64,000 nucleotides of DNA. Origin: JAFMJV01 sp034436555 (GTDB taxonomy: Bacteria > Chloroflexota > Limnocylindria > Limnocylindrales > CSP1-4). Location of the stretch: positions 1-64,000 of the forward strand of contig DAOTUU010000023.1 of the NCBI GenBank assembly GCA_034436555.1, written 5' to 3'. The notes under the pieces were generated by a model that saw only the letters and a list, made by a program, of their open reading frames with translations, did no database searches and had not been told where the DNA came from. A program made the position numbers and the translations under genes. The stretch's first letter is position 1; every line of letters starts with the position of its first letter. Positions 24,032 to 32,413 of this stretch are shown piece after piece.

Positions 24032-24424
24032 TCAGGCTCCCGTCACGCCATTCTGCCCCGCGAACGCCACCGCGTCGATCTCCACGAGGAGGTCCTCGCG
24101 CGCCAGGGCACACACCTGGACGGTGGCCGACGGCAGCGTCCGCGGCAGGAACCGCGAGCGGGCCGCGCTCGCCCTGGGCAGGTCCGCGATGTCCGTGAGG
24201 TACATCGTGAGGCGCACGATGGAGTCCATGCCGAGGCCGAGGCGGGCCAGGGTGGCCTGGATGTTGCGCATCGCCTGCTCGACCTGTGCCTCCACGCCGC
24301 CCGGCGCGGTCTCGAGCGTGACGGGGTCGGTGCCCGTCTCACCGGCGAGGAACACGAACCCGCCCGCGACCGAGGCGGCCGCCCAGCGACGCGGCGGATC
24401 GTAGTCGAGGACCTCGAAGGACAT
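24032..24424 (-). CDS. RidA/YjgF-family protein lacking the deaminase arginine
   Basis: 130 residues: FVFLAGETGTDP, QVEQAMRNIQATLARLG, DSIVRLTMYLTDIADLP, then LPSATVQVCALA and LLVEIDAVAF. The catalytic Arg of RidA imine deaminases (RSxVEV) is Ser here (SATVQV), placing it in a non-deaminase subfamily that often accompanies catabolic operons. It lies downstream of nothing obvious on its strand and head-to-head with the MFS gene, sharing a short divergent promoter region. Confidence 0.8.
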   Translation of the reverse strand: MSFEVLDYDPPRRWAAASVAGGFVFLAGETGTDPVTLETAPGGVEAQVEQAMRNIQATLARLGLGMDSIVRLTMYLTDIADLPRASAARSRFLPRTLPSATVQVCALAREDLLVEIDAVAFAGQNGVTGA

Positions 24425-24480
24425 GGCGAGTCTCCCGTGGATGGTGCGTCGGCCCTCCGAGACGGGGCCGGAATGGACAC

Positions 24481-24486
24481 AATACT
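24481..24486 (+). promoter_or_regulatory. -10-like AATACT with leaderless spacing before the MFS gene
   Basis: AATACT ends 7 nt before ATG 24494. No Shine-Dalgarno precedes this ATG or the alternative at 24473, which fits a leaderless message. Confidence 0.3.
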
Positions 24487-24493
24487 CCTTGGA

Positions 24494-25825
24494 ATGGATA
24501 CCGAGCGCAGACCCACGCCGGCCGGCTCCGGACACCCGGACAGCTCGCCTGCGGACCCGCACCCCGCCGACCCGGAGACCGCGGCGATCGCAGCGGAGCA
24601 CCGCGGGCGCGGCTTCCCGGCCCTCCGGCATCGCGGCTTCCGCTGGTACTTCGTGGGCATGTTCGGCCGCGGCGCCATCATCTGGCTGCTGTTCGTGGCC
24701 ATCCCCTGGTACGCCCTCCAGCTGGGTGCCGACCCGGTCCAGCTGGGCGTGGTCACGGCCCTCCAGTCGCTGCCCACGCTGTTCATCGCGCCGCTGGGCG
24801 GCGTGGTCGCGGACCGGTGGCCGCGCGCCCGCGTGCTCGTCGCCTGTCAGCTCATGTCCGCCCTGCTGGCGGGCGGCCTGTGGGCGGCCACGCTGGCGGG
24901 CGTCGTCACGATCCCCGCGCTGATGCTGGCCGCGCTCCTGCTGGGATCGATCACCGCGGTCGAGATCCCCGTCCGCCAGGCGTACCTCTCGGACCTGGTG
25001 CCCCCGGAGCTGGGCAGCAACGCCGTCGGCCTCCACTCCACGGCCTGGAACAGCGCCCGGTTCCTGGGTCCCGCCCTGGGCGGACTGCTCATCGCGACGC
25101 TGGGCGTCGCCGCGGCCTTCGCGTTCGCGGCGGTCGTGGCGCTGCTCGTGGCCTGGACGTTCGTGCTCATCGAGCGTCGCCCGTGGCACCGACGGCCACG
25201 TCCGGCTGCCACCGCGCCCGTCCTCGAGGCCCTCCGGGAGGGTGCCGCATACGCCGTCCGCGACCCGCTCATCCGCTGGGTGATGGTGTTCGTGACCACG
25301 GGTGGCATCCTGGGCGTGCAGACCTTCCAGACCCTGGCCCCGCTCTATGCCACGGAGGTGCTGGGACTCCAGGCGGGCGGCTACGGCGCGCTCGTCGCGC
25401 TGTGGGGCATGGGCGCCGTGATCGCCGCGTACACCATCGCGTGGTTCTCGCACGGCGACCGGCGTCCGTGGCTCATCGCGGGCGGGCTGGGCATGGCCGG
25501 GGTGCTCAGCCTCATGGCGCTCACGAGCGTGGTGCCGGTGGCCCTCGCGCTCGCCGTCCTGCTGGGCTGCTTCCAGATCGCGCTCGTCCAGAACGCGCTG
25601 GTCTCCATCCAGCAGGCATCGCCCCATGCGCTGCGGGGCCGGCTGATGGGCCTGTACACGACCGTGTTCCAGGGGTTCAGCCCGCTGGGCGCGGTCCTCG
25701 CGGGCGTGTCGGCGAGCGTCCTGGGCGTGACCGGGGCGATGCTCGCCGCGTCCGGCGTGCTGGCGATCGTGATGGGCGCGGGCGCCGTGGCGCTCCGCAG
25801 GGCGCGCCTCAGCCGCGAGGCGTGA
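24494..25825 (+). CDS. major facilitator superfamily transporter (MFS_3/EntS-like)
   Basis: 443 residues with about 12 membrane helices after a hydrophilic N-terminal tail of 50 residues. GGVVADRWPRARVLVACQLM is the loop 2-3 motif A, and PALGGLLIATLGVAAAF follows helix 5. This is the EntS/multidrug-exporter-like branch. No dedicated substrate is indicated. ATG 24494 is preferred on leaderless promoter spacing; ATG 24473 would add seven residues. Its 3' end overlaps the convergent LLM gene by 17 bp. Confidence 0.82.
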   Translation: MDTERRPTPAGSGHPDSSPADPHPADPETAAIAAEHRGRGFPALRHRGFRWYFVGMFGRGAIIWLLFVAIPWYALQLGADPVQLGVVTALQSLPTLFIAPLGGVVADRWPRARVLVACQLMSALLAGGLWAATLAGVVTIPALMLAALLLGSITAVEIPVRQAYLSDLVPPELGSNAVGLHSTAWNSARFLGPALGGLLIATLGVAAAFAFAAVVALLVAWTFVLIERRPWHRRPRPAATAPVLEALREGAAYAVRDPLIRWVMVFVTTGGILGVQTFQTLAPLYATEVLGLQAGGYGALVALWGMGAVIAAYTIAWFSHGDRRPWLIAGGLGMAGVLSLMALTSVVPVALALAVLLGCFQIALVQNALVSIQQASPHALRGRLMGLYTTVFQGFSPLGAVLAGVSASVLGVTGAMLAASGVLAIVMGAGAVALRRARLSREA

Positions 25826-26837
25826 CGCCCGGCGCCACCTCGGCGGCGACCAGCCGCATCTGGGCGAGCGTCTCCTCGAGGGTGAGCGGCAGCAGCTTGA
25901 GGTCGATCGTCGTGACGCCCGCATCCGCGTAGCGCTGGCACTGCGCGCGAGCCTCGTCCGGCGTGCCGACGATGGTCGCGGCGAACAGCGGCCCGTCTCC
26001 CTGGAAGCGGTGGCCCAGGCTGTCGCGAAGGGCGTCGCGGGCTCGCTCCCCGTCGGTCATCACGGACGCGAACAGGTTCACGGCCATGGTGGGCGTGGGC
26101 CGGCCCGCCTCCGCGGCGATGCGCGCCAGCTCGGGCGCGCCCTGCTCGATGACCGCGACGGAGGCCTGGCTGGGGTACCACGCCTCCGCGAGCCGGGCGG
26201 CGCGGCTGATGGCGGCCTCCGACCGACCGCCGATCCAGATGGGTGGGCGCGGCGAGGTGACCGGCTTGGGGAAGATGTCGATGTCCTCGAAGCGCACGAA
26301 CTCGCCCTCGAACGACGCGCGCTCCTGGGTCCACAGGGCATCCAGCACCCTGATGTACTCGTCCATCATCCGGCCGCGATGACCGTGGATGGCGAACGTG
26401 TCGAACTCCCGGATCGCGATCGACCCGTGGGCGCCCAGGTTCTGGCCCTTGTCCTCCCGGCGGCCGCGGAGGGCGCCGACCCCGACCCCCACCACCAGCC
26501 GCCCCTGGGACAGGACATCCAGGGTGGAGGTCTCCTTGGCCAGCCAGACCGGCTGGCGGAACGGCAGCACATAGACCCCCGCGATGAGGCGGGCGCGCTC
26601 CGTGCGCGCGGCGAGGAAGGCGAGGGTGGTGTGCGCCTCGAACACCGCGCGGTCCTCGCCGGACGTGGAGTGGACGTGGCCGCACGGACTGACCGAGGAG
26701 TCGGACAGCAGGTGGTCCTGGACGGAGATGTCCATGTCCAGCTCCTCCGCGAGGTCGGCCACCGCGAGGAGGGCATCGCGGTTCGCGATGCACCACGAGT
26801 GGGGAAGGCGGACGGCGAAGCGCACGGACCCGGTCAT
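25809..26837 (-). CDS. LLM-class flavin- or F420-dependent oxidoreductase
   Basis: 342 residues. FAVRLPHSWCIANRDAL opens the barrel; DISVQDHLL, LIAGVYVLPFRQPVWLAKETSTLDVLSQGRLVVGVGVG and PKPVTSPRPPIWIGGRSEAAISRAARLAEAWYPSQ are the LLM hallmarks. It most resembles the LLM at 32414. Its promoter region has two TGTATCC elements 21 bp apart. It lies downstream of an alpha/beta hydrolase and may be expressed with it or separately. Confidence 0.85.
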   Translation of the reverse strand: MTGSVRFAVRLPHSWCIANRDALLAVADLAEELDMDISVQDHLLSDSSVSPCGHVHSTSGEDRAVFEAHTTLAFLAARTERARLIAGVYVLPFRQPVWLAKETSTLDVLSQGRLVVGVGVGALRGRREDKGQNLGAHGSIAIREFDTFAIHGHRGRMMDEYIRVLDALWTQERASFEGEFVRFEDIDIFPKPVTSPRPPIWIGGRSEAAISRAARLAEAWYPSQASVAVIEQGAPELARIAAEAGRPTPTMAVNLFASVMTDGERARDALRDSLGHRFQGDGPLFAATIVGTPDEARAQCQRYADAGVTTIDLKLLPLTLEETLAQMRLVAAEVAPGVTPRG

Positions 26838-26873
26838 GGCGGTCTCCCTGGGGGCCCGGATCGGACCGGGCTG

Positions 26874-26922
26874 TGTATCCTGTCCAGCCGCGAGTGTATC
26901 CAACATCGGCGGTGATGTTGCC
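26874..26922 (-). promoter_or_regulatory. promoter region with two phased TGTATCC elements and a nested dyad
   Basis: TGTATCC at 26874-26880 and 26895-26901 are direct repeats 21 bp apart (two helical turns). On the minus strand the second reads GGATACACT, an extended -10. Next to it are nested inverted repeats AACATC/GATGTT and CATCGGC/GCCGATG (about 26900-26922), usable as terminator for the upstream hydrolase gene or as an operator. Confidence 0.45.
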
Positions 26923-26945
26923 GATGTGTCGACGCTGCCGGCGAC

Positions 26946-28310
26946 TCAGGGCGTCCCGGTGCGCAGGTCCCCCAGCGACGCATCGGTCCGGACGACCGCG
27001 GCCGAGAGCCACGGACCGAGCGGCTCCGTGGTGGTCTGGCCGGTCACGTCCACGACGCTCACCTGGCCCGCCATGGGACGACCGGCGAATCGGTCGACGA
27101 ACCAGTCCGCGGCGAGGTCCATGGCGTTGGGCCCCAGTCGCGCCGCGGGACCGCCGCCGATGCTGTGGCGCTCACCCCGATAGACCACCAGGTCTCGCGG
27201 CCCGGCCACCCGCTCGAGCAGCCGGTAGGTGTGGCCGATCGGGCTCAGCTCGTCGTCCTCACCCGCCACCACCAGGTATGGATGGGTCAGCCGCGGGGCC
27301 TCCGCATCCAGGCTCCAGCGCCGCGCGAACGCATCGAAGGCGTCCTCGTCGACGTAGCCCGCCATGGCCATGAAGCGCGCCTTGAAGGTCGGCGACACCT
27401 GCTCGAAGATGCTGGCCAGACCCGGCTCGTGGACCACCGCCCACACCGCGGTCCCCGCCAGGTCCGGGGCATGCGCCGCGATCTGCGTGGCCCACCACGA
27501 TCCGAAGCTCACGCCGGTCAGGCCCAGCCGGGCCGGGTCGATGTCCGGCTGCCGGCGCAGCACCTCCAGCGACGCGAGGCCCGCCTCCACCATGTTGGTC
27601 CGGCCGATGAACGCTCCGTCGAGGACCGCCTCCCCCTGTCCGGGCAGGTCCACCAGGAACCGGGCGATGCCCCGGTCGAGATAGCGGTCGCCCGACAGCA
27701 GGACCGCGTGCTCCTTGAAGCTGTCCATGCCGCCCACGTGGAGCACGCAGGGGACTGGGCCGCGGGCGCCGGATGGCAGATGGAGGATCCCCGACAGCGA
27801 CCCGCGACCGTACGGCACCCGGATGCGCCGCACCGGGTGGGGCGCGCGCTCCAGCCACAGGTCATGGCAGCGCAGCTTGTGGGCGTTGGCGGCCTCCGCG
27901 CGCCGGACCTGCTCCGGGGATGCGAAGAACGTCCACTCCGCCGCGCCCCACAGGAGCGACGCGATGAACGCGTGCCTGCGGGCCGTGACGTCGTGGCCCG
28001 CCGCGATGGCGGCCTCCGCGAGTCGCTCCCGCCGCGCCCCGAGCGTGGCGAACACGCGCTCGATGTCCGCCAGCTTGTTGATGCGCTCGCGCGCCTGGCT
28101 GAAGTCGATCTCCGCATCGACCCCGCCCGCGTTGCCGATGTAGCGGGTGCGACCCTGGTCCCAGTCCACGCCGACCTGGCGGATGACCGCATCGACCAGC
28201 CAGCGCTGCTCCGACATGCGCCGGGTGGCAGCGGGCCAGCCGGTCGGGAACGGGTGGAAGTCGGCATCCCAGCCATCGGGCCCGGGCTGGCGCATGGTGT
28301 CGACGGGCAT
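26946..28310 (-). CDS. alpha/beta hydrolase with helical cap (FrsA/DHPON-hydrolase-like)
   Basis: 454 residues from ATG 28310 (GGAGGTGACC before it). A long N-terminal helical region (to about 160) precedes the hydrolase core: VPYGRGSLSGILHLPSG, PCVLHVGGMDSFKEH (oxyanion region), nucleophile elbow GVSFGSWW, Asp in VVAGEDDELSPIG, His in GERHSIGGG. This layout matches FrsA and the 2,6-dihydroxypseudooxynicotine/diketone C-C hydrolases of N-heterocycle catabolism. A C-C or C-N bond hydrolase is therefore plausible; the substrate is inference. An upstream extension to 28532 has no start support. Confidence 0.78.
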   Translation of the reverse strand: MPVDTMRQPGPDGWDADFHPFPTGWPAATRRMSEQRWLVDAVIRQVGVDWDQGRTRYIGNAGGVDAEIDFSQARERINKLADIERVFATLGARRERLAEAAIAAGHDVTARRHAFIASLLWGAAEWTFFASPEQVRRAEAANAHKLRCHDLWLERAPHPVRRIRVPYGRGSLSGILHLPSGARGPVPCVLHVGGMDSFKEHAVLLSGDRYLDRGIARFLVDLPGQGEAVLDGAFIGRTNMVEAGLASLEVLRRQPDIDPARLGLTGVSFGSWWATQIAAHAPDLAGTAVWAVVHEPGLASIFEQVSPTFKARFMAMAGYVDEDAFDAFARRWSLDAEAPRLTHPYLVVAGEDDELSPIGHTYRLLERVAGPRDLVVYRGERHSIGGGPAARLGPNAMDLAADWFVDRFAGRPMAGQVSVVDVTGQTTTEPLGPWLSAAVVRTDASLGDLRTGTP

Positions 28311-28322
28311 GGTCACCTCCGT

Positions 28323-28342
28323 GGATCGAGTGTATCCGATCC
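28323..28342. promoter_or_regulatory. dyad GGATCG-N8-CGATCC over the hydrolase -10
   Basis: GGATCGAGTGTATCCGATCC has perfect 6-bp arms. Its centre contains AGTGTA, which is the minus-strand -10 TACACT, about 20 nt before ATG 28310. A protein bound here would block the promoter. The divergent gntR gene's promoter (plus strand, 28438-28451) carries the related GGATCGGGTACACT. Confidence 0.5.
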
Positions 28343-28444
28343 ATGCCTCCATGTTTCCATCCGATCCCATCGGAAAGGGTGCCGGATGCTCTCGGTCTGC
28401 ACAGAAACAGGACCGTCGCGGCATGCAAACGACGATGGATCGGG

Positions 28445-28450
28445 TACACT
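28445..28450 (+). promoter_or_regulatory. -10 element TACACT of the gntR gene
   Basis: TACACT in GGATCGGGTACACTCG, 14 nt before ATG 28465. This leaves room for only a very short leader containing AGGA. Confidence 0.45.
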
Positions 28451-28464
28451 CGCAGGAACGTTGC

Positions 28465-29232
28465 ATGCCCTTCCGGCCGCTGTTCCTGGCCGGTGCGAGC
28501 GGTGCGTGGGGGCGGAGGATGCGGATGCTCACGAACGACGGGGCCGGCTACGACACGGAGCGGCTGGTGGGGCTCATCGAGGAGATGCGGCCGCGGCTGC
28601 AGACGGCGCAGGAGCTCGTGCTCGAGACCCTGCGCGAGGCGATCCTGGGCGGGGTGCTGCCTCCCGGCACCCGACTGCGCCAGGAGGAGCTGGCGACCGC
28701 GTTCGACACCAGCCGCATCCCGGTCCGTGAGGCGCTCCGGGTCCTGGAGTACGAGGGCCTGGTCAGCTCGGAGCCCCACCGCGGCTTCACGGTGACCAGC
28801 CTGGACGCGGACGAGGTCGAGGAGATCTACGACCTGCGCACCGTTCTGGAGACCCACGCGGTCCGGCTGGCGGTCCCGCTCCTGACCGATGTGGACCTCG
28901 AGGAGCTGGGGGCCATCTTCCGGGACCTGATGGACGCCCCCGACGATGACACGCGGCTCGCGGCACGCGAGCGGTTCTACCAGCGACTCTACTCGGTGAC
29001 CACCCGCCCGCGCCTCGTGGGGCTCATCGTGCGGCTGCGCCAGGAGGTGGCGCGCTCGCTGCGCTGGATGCGCGTGCCGCACTCCCCGGAGCACCACCAG
29101 GCCTTCTGGGAGGCGATCCAGGCGGGCGACGCGGACCTCGCCGCGGACCTGCTGGCGGGCCACTTCCGCAAGATCACCGCGCTCCTGCGCCGCTATCTCC
29201 GCGAGGGGCGCCTGGCCGGCCGCGGCCGGTAG
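28465..29232 (+). CDS. GntR-family transcriptional regulator, FCD subfamily
   Basis: 255 residues from ATG 28465 (ATG 28525 is an alternative). N-terminal winged helix: VLETLREAILGGVLPPGTRLRQEELATAFDTSRIPVREALRVLEYEGLV. C-terminal FCD all-helical effector domain: EEIYDLRTVLETHAVRLAVPLL, then HSPEHHQAFWEAIQAGDADLAADLLAGHF with the His/Asp metal-ligand pattern. FCD regulators usually repress catabolic operons and release DNA on binding an organic acid. It diverges from the hydrolase gene and is the best local candidate to bind the GTATCC-type dyads. Binding is not demonstrated. Confidence 0.88.
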   Translation: MPFRPLFLAGASGAWGRRMRMLTNDGAGYDTERLVGLIEEMRPRLQTAQELVLETLREAILGGVLPPGTRLRQEELATAFDTSRIPVREALRVLEYEGLVSSEPHRGFTVTSLDADEVEEIYDLRTVLETHAVRLAVPLLTDVDLEELGAIFRDLMDAPDDDTRLAARERFYQRLYSVTTRPRLVGLIVRLRQEVARSLRWMRVPHSPEHHQAFWEAIQAGDADLAADLLAGHFRKITALLRRYLREGRLAGRGR

Positions 29233-29318
29233 GGGCAGCGAATCCTGCCACTCGGGGTCGTTCTCGCGAGGCGACCGGCACCTCGACGAGAGCGTCGCCC
29301 TGCCGCTCCCTGCCCACG

Positions 29319-30488
29319 TCAGGCGGAGAATCTGCGGAGCGCCTCGCGGTCGATGCCGACCCCCAGTCCGGGAGCCGTCGGGAGGGGGATCATGCCGTCC
29401 ACGACCAGCGGTTCGTGGGTCGTCAGCTCCCGGCGAAGCGCCGAGTCGGTCAGCGCCACCGGCAGGTACTCGACATACCTGCACGAAGGAGCGACCGCGG
29501 CGAGGTGCACGGCCGCGGCGATCGTGATGCCGGTCTTCCAGGAGTGCGTGACCACTGTCCGGTCGCGCTCGTGTGCCCATCGTGCGACCCGCAGCGCCTC
29601 CGTCAGGCCGCCGACTCGGCCCGGATCGGGCTGGACCACGTCCACCTTGCCCACATCCATCAGCTCCCGGAACTCGAACCGCGTCGCCAGCCACTCGCCT
29701 GCGGCGATGGCCACCCCCGGAGCACGATCATGGAGTCGCCCGTATCCGTCCAGGTCGTCTGAGCGGAGCGGCGTCTCGCAGAACAGGATGTCCAGTCCGG
29801 CCCAGTCGCGGAGCACGCGCTCGGCACGATCGACGTCGTCCCATGCATACCCGACGTCGACCATCAGCGCCATGTCGGGGCCGACGGCCGAGCGGACGTC
29901 CGCCACGATCTCGGTGATCCGATCGTCCGGCTCGTCGAGTGCGTCATGGCGGTACGGACCGTTGAGCAGCGGCTCCAGCTTGGCGGCTCGAAAGCCCAGC
30001 GCCTGCGCCCGCAGTGCCCATTCGATCATCGTGGACCGGAACGTCGCGAAGTCGGGGCCCGGTGGCAGGAGGGACGCATAGGGGATCACCGCATCGCGCA
30101 CGGGCTTCCCCAGCAGCTGCCACACGGGCACTCCCGCGGCCTTTCCCGCGATGTCCCAGAGCGCGATGTCGACGGCACCCAGGGCGTGGATGAGGGCACC
30201 CCGACGACCGTTCATCGCGGACCCGTCGTAGAGGCGCTGCCACAGCGCGGTCGGATCGAGCGGGTTCGCTCCGACGAGCATGTCCGCCAGGCTCTGTCCC
30301 ATCGTGTGCGTGCCGCGGGCCTCGATGCAGGCGCGCGCGATCCATGGGTTGACGTCGCTCTCCCCGATGCCGGTCACGCCCTCGTCGGTCTCGATCTCCA
30401 CGATGAACGCGTCCTGCGCGGAGCTCGTCGCAGCGAGGTTGACATCATGGGCGACGAGGACATGGGTGGTGACCTTCGTGATCTGCAC
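29319..30488 (-). CDS. mandelate racemase/muconate-lactonizing enzyme family protein
   Basis: 389 residues, GTG 30488 with GGAGG 8 nt upstream. Enolase-superfamily layout: N-terminal capping domain, then barrel with FRAAKLEPLL (the KxK-position region), metal ligands LMVDVGYAW (Asp), LFCETPLRSDDLDGY (Glu) and IAAGEWLATRFEF (Glu), and VVTHSWKTGITIAAAVHLAA at the His/C-terminal strand. The pattern fits acid-sugar dehydratases or racemases (MandR subgroup). It is convergent with gntR and follows the terminator of the propeller gene, so it is monocistronic. Confidence 0.82.
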   Translation of the reverse strand: MQITKVTTHVLVAHDVNLAATSSAQDAFIVEIETDEGVTGIGESDVNPWIARACIEARGTHTMGQSLADMLVGANPLDPTALWQRLYDGSAMNGRRGALIHALGAVDIALWDIAGKAAGVPVWQLLGKPVRDAVIPYASLLPPGPDFATFRSTMIEWALRAQALGFRAAKLEPLLNGPYRHDALDEPDDRITEIVADVRSAVGPDMALMVDVGYAWDDVDRAERVLRDWAGLDILFCETPLRSDDLDGYGRLHDRAPGVAIAAGEWLATRFEFRELMDVGKVDVVQPDPGRVGGLTEALRVARWAHERDRTVVTHSWKTGITIAAAVHLAAVAPSCRYVEYLPVALTDSALRRELTTHEPLVVDGMIPLPTAPGLGVGIDREALRRFSA

Positions 30489-30662
30489 GGGATGAGCCTC
30501 CGGATTCTCGTCGGCTGTGGCGTTCGGGTCCCCGCGGAGCGTCACGCGCCTGGCGACGTCGGCGCGCTGACGAGGGTCGCATTCTGGACTCTCTCGAGGG
30601 CGGTCGGTAGATCCCGGCGCGGCGGGCGCGCATGGGCGGTCGCGCCTGTTGAGCCAGAATCA

Positions 30663-30694
30663 GAGGGGGGCCACCCGTGCGGGTGGCCCCCCTC
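30663..30694 (-). terminator. perfect 14-bp hairpin after the LVIVD gene
   Basis: GAGGGGGGCCACCC, loop GTGC, GGGTGGCCCCCCTC, 20 nt past the stop of the propeller gene. The following minus-strand bases are TCTGATTC, a weak T tract. A probable intrinsic terminator. Confidence 0.8.
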
Positions 30695-30713
30695 GCGTCG
30701 TTCCCGCGGTGTG

Positions 30714-32318
30714 CTACCGGAGGCCCGTGAGACCGGTCTTCGGCTCGCCCAGGAGCGGCGTGGAGATGGCGTAGATGCCGTGGTTGGCGAACAGCCAGAT
30801 GAGGTTGCGGTCCCACTCCACGAAGATGCCGTGGACCGGGGCCGCCATGTCGTCGTCGACCTTGAGGCCCATGGGCGGCACGAACTGCGCGCCCACGACC
30901 GGGTTCTGCGGATCGCGCACGTCGAAGATCTGGAGCCCGCCCGCGTAGAACGCGTACGGGATGATGCCGCCGTGCGGGGTGCCGGTATTGATGAAGTAGC
31001 CCGACCGCTTGGGACCGAACGAACCGCGCCGCTGTGCGTAGTCCGTGAACGGCGCCTCCTTGGGCGGCATCGGCCGCGGCAGCGTCCGGGTCAGACGGGG
31101 CGCCGTCGGGTCGGACACGTCGATCTGGTAGATCTCCTTGGCCGGCTCGTAGCAGTCGGTGTTCATGGGGTAGCCCGACACGTAGACGTACCCGGTCGCC
31201 TCGACCTGGGTGGTGTCCACGTTGTCGCCCTCGGTTCCCGCCACGCTCTCGGGGAGCTGGCACCAGCCGACCTCGCGCATGTTCGCCGGGTCCGAGACAT
31301 CGAGCACGAAGAAGCCCTGGCCGCCCTGTGCCGCGTAGCCGTACTTCCAGCCGCTCTCCACCGAGCGGGGCATGAACAGGCCCATGCGCGACCCGAACCA
31401 GGACGTCTTGTTGTCCCAGCGCGGGTTCACCGCGAGGTACGGCGAGGTGGCCTCCTCGCCCTTGCGCGAGCCGTTCACCCACCACGTGGAAAGACGCCTG
31501 GGGTTGGCCGGATCGGACACGTCGTAGGCGATGTGTCCGGCGGTCCACAGCGTGGTCTTGTAGGGCTGGTTGACGAACGTGTTGTCCGGCGCTGACGCCA
31601 CGAACAGGTAGTCGCCGCCGTAGTACACCGGCAGGTCCAGGACGCCGTTGCCCTCCTGGACCTCGTCCGGCCCGTGGTGCGGGTCGGTCGACACGGTCGT
31701 GAGCAGCTCCCAGTCGTGGGGCGTGGGGCCCTTGACCTCCCACACCTGGAAGCCGCGCAGGCCCTGCCACTCCAGGAGCTGCGGCTCCACGGTGGGGTCG
31801 ACGTGCTTGTTGGCCACGCGGCCCTTGAGGAAGTAGCGCGGCGTCTCGCTCGCCTGGATGGCGATGCGCTTGCCCAGCCTCTCGTTCCAGGCGATGGTCA
31901 CGGCACCGAAGCCCGGGCCGGACCAGGGGAGCGTCTCCTCCTTGATCAGCTTGAGGTTCCGGAAGTCGGTGATGTCGTAGACGTTCCAGCGGTTGCCGCC
32001 ACCGTAGTGGAGCATGTACCGGACGCCGTCGATCTCGTAGATCGCCTGCCAGCTGTGGCTGGTGTTGGTGACGTACGGATAGAACGCCTCTTCCTTGGTG
32101 TTGACCAGGTACTTGTTCTGGTCGAACTCGGGAAGCTGCCCCTCCCAGTCGATGAACATGTCCCGGGGCACGGACGGGGTGTGCGCGGGCGGCAGGAAGG
32201 AGCCGTCGGGCTGCATGCCCCAGCTGGACGGGTCGGGGTCGGCGGGCTCGCCGGGGACCCGCGGCACATCGCCGGGCTTGTACTTCTTGGCGTCAGGGAC
32301 GTACGGGGAGCCTGCCAT
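30714..32318 (-). CDS. LVIVD-repeat beta-propeller protein
   Basis: 534 residues, no signal peptide. Repeated blades with the LVIVD pattern: RWNVYDITDFRNLKLIKEE, GHIAYDVSDPANPRRLSTWW, GFFVLDVSDPANMREVGW, EIYQIDVSDPTAPRLTRTL, GLQIFDVRDPQNPVVGAQFVP. His-rich spots (PHHGPDEV, APVHGIFVEW, ANHGIYAIS) and one Cys (GWCQLP) recall selenium-binding-protein/methanethiol-oxidase-like propellers, but the family CSSC motif is absent. Probably an enzyme or scaffold in the cytoplasm. A downstream hairpin terminates it. The LLM gene 95 nt upstream may be cotranscribed. Confidence 0.75.
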   Translation of the reverse strand: MAGSPYVPDAKKYKPGDVPRVPGEPADPDPSSWGMQPDGSFLPPAHTPSVPRDMFIDWEGQLPEFDQNKYLVNTKEEAFYPYVTNTSHSWQAIYEIDGVRYMLHYGGGNRWNVYDITDFRNLKLIKEETLPWSGPGFGAVTIAWNERLGKRIAIQASETPRYFLKGRVANKHVDPTVEPQLLEWQGLRGFQVWEVKGPTPHDWELLTTVSTDPHHGPDEVQEGNGVLDLPVYYGGDYLFVASAPDNTFVNQPYKTTLWTAGHIAYDVSDPANPRRLSTWWVNGSRKGEEATSPYLAVNPRWDNKTSWFGSRMGLFMPRSVESGWKYGYAAQGGQGFFVLDVSDPANMREVGWCQLPESVAGTEGDNVDTTQVEATGYVYVSGYPMNTDCYEPAKEIYQIDVSDPTAPRLTRTLPRPMPPKEAPFTDYAQRRGSFGPKRSGYFINTGTPHGGIIPYAFYAGGLQIFDVRDPQNPVVGAQFVPPMGLKVDDDMAAPVHGIFVEWDRNLIWLFANHGIYAISTPLLGEPKTGLTGLR

Positions 32319-32413
32319 GGTTCACCTCCGAAGGTCGAGGGGGGCGGGATGTGGTGGTTGCCGCCGCCGGGCGCGGGACCCGGCGACGGGCCCCGCGCGA
32401 CGAGGTCGGGTCC

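Noticed and set aside
29270..29299. GGCGAC/GTCGCC hairpin between gntR and the enolase-family gene as terminator
   Set aside because: Only 6-bp arms with an 18-nt loop and no T tract; too weak to claim.
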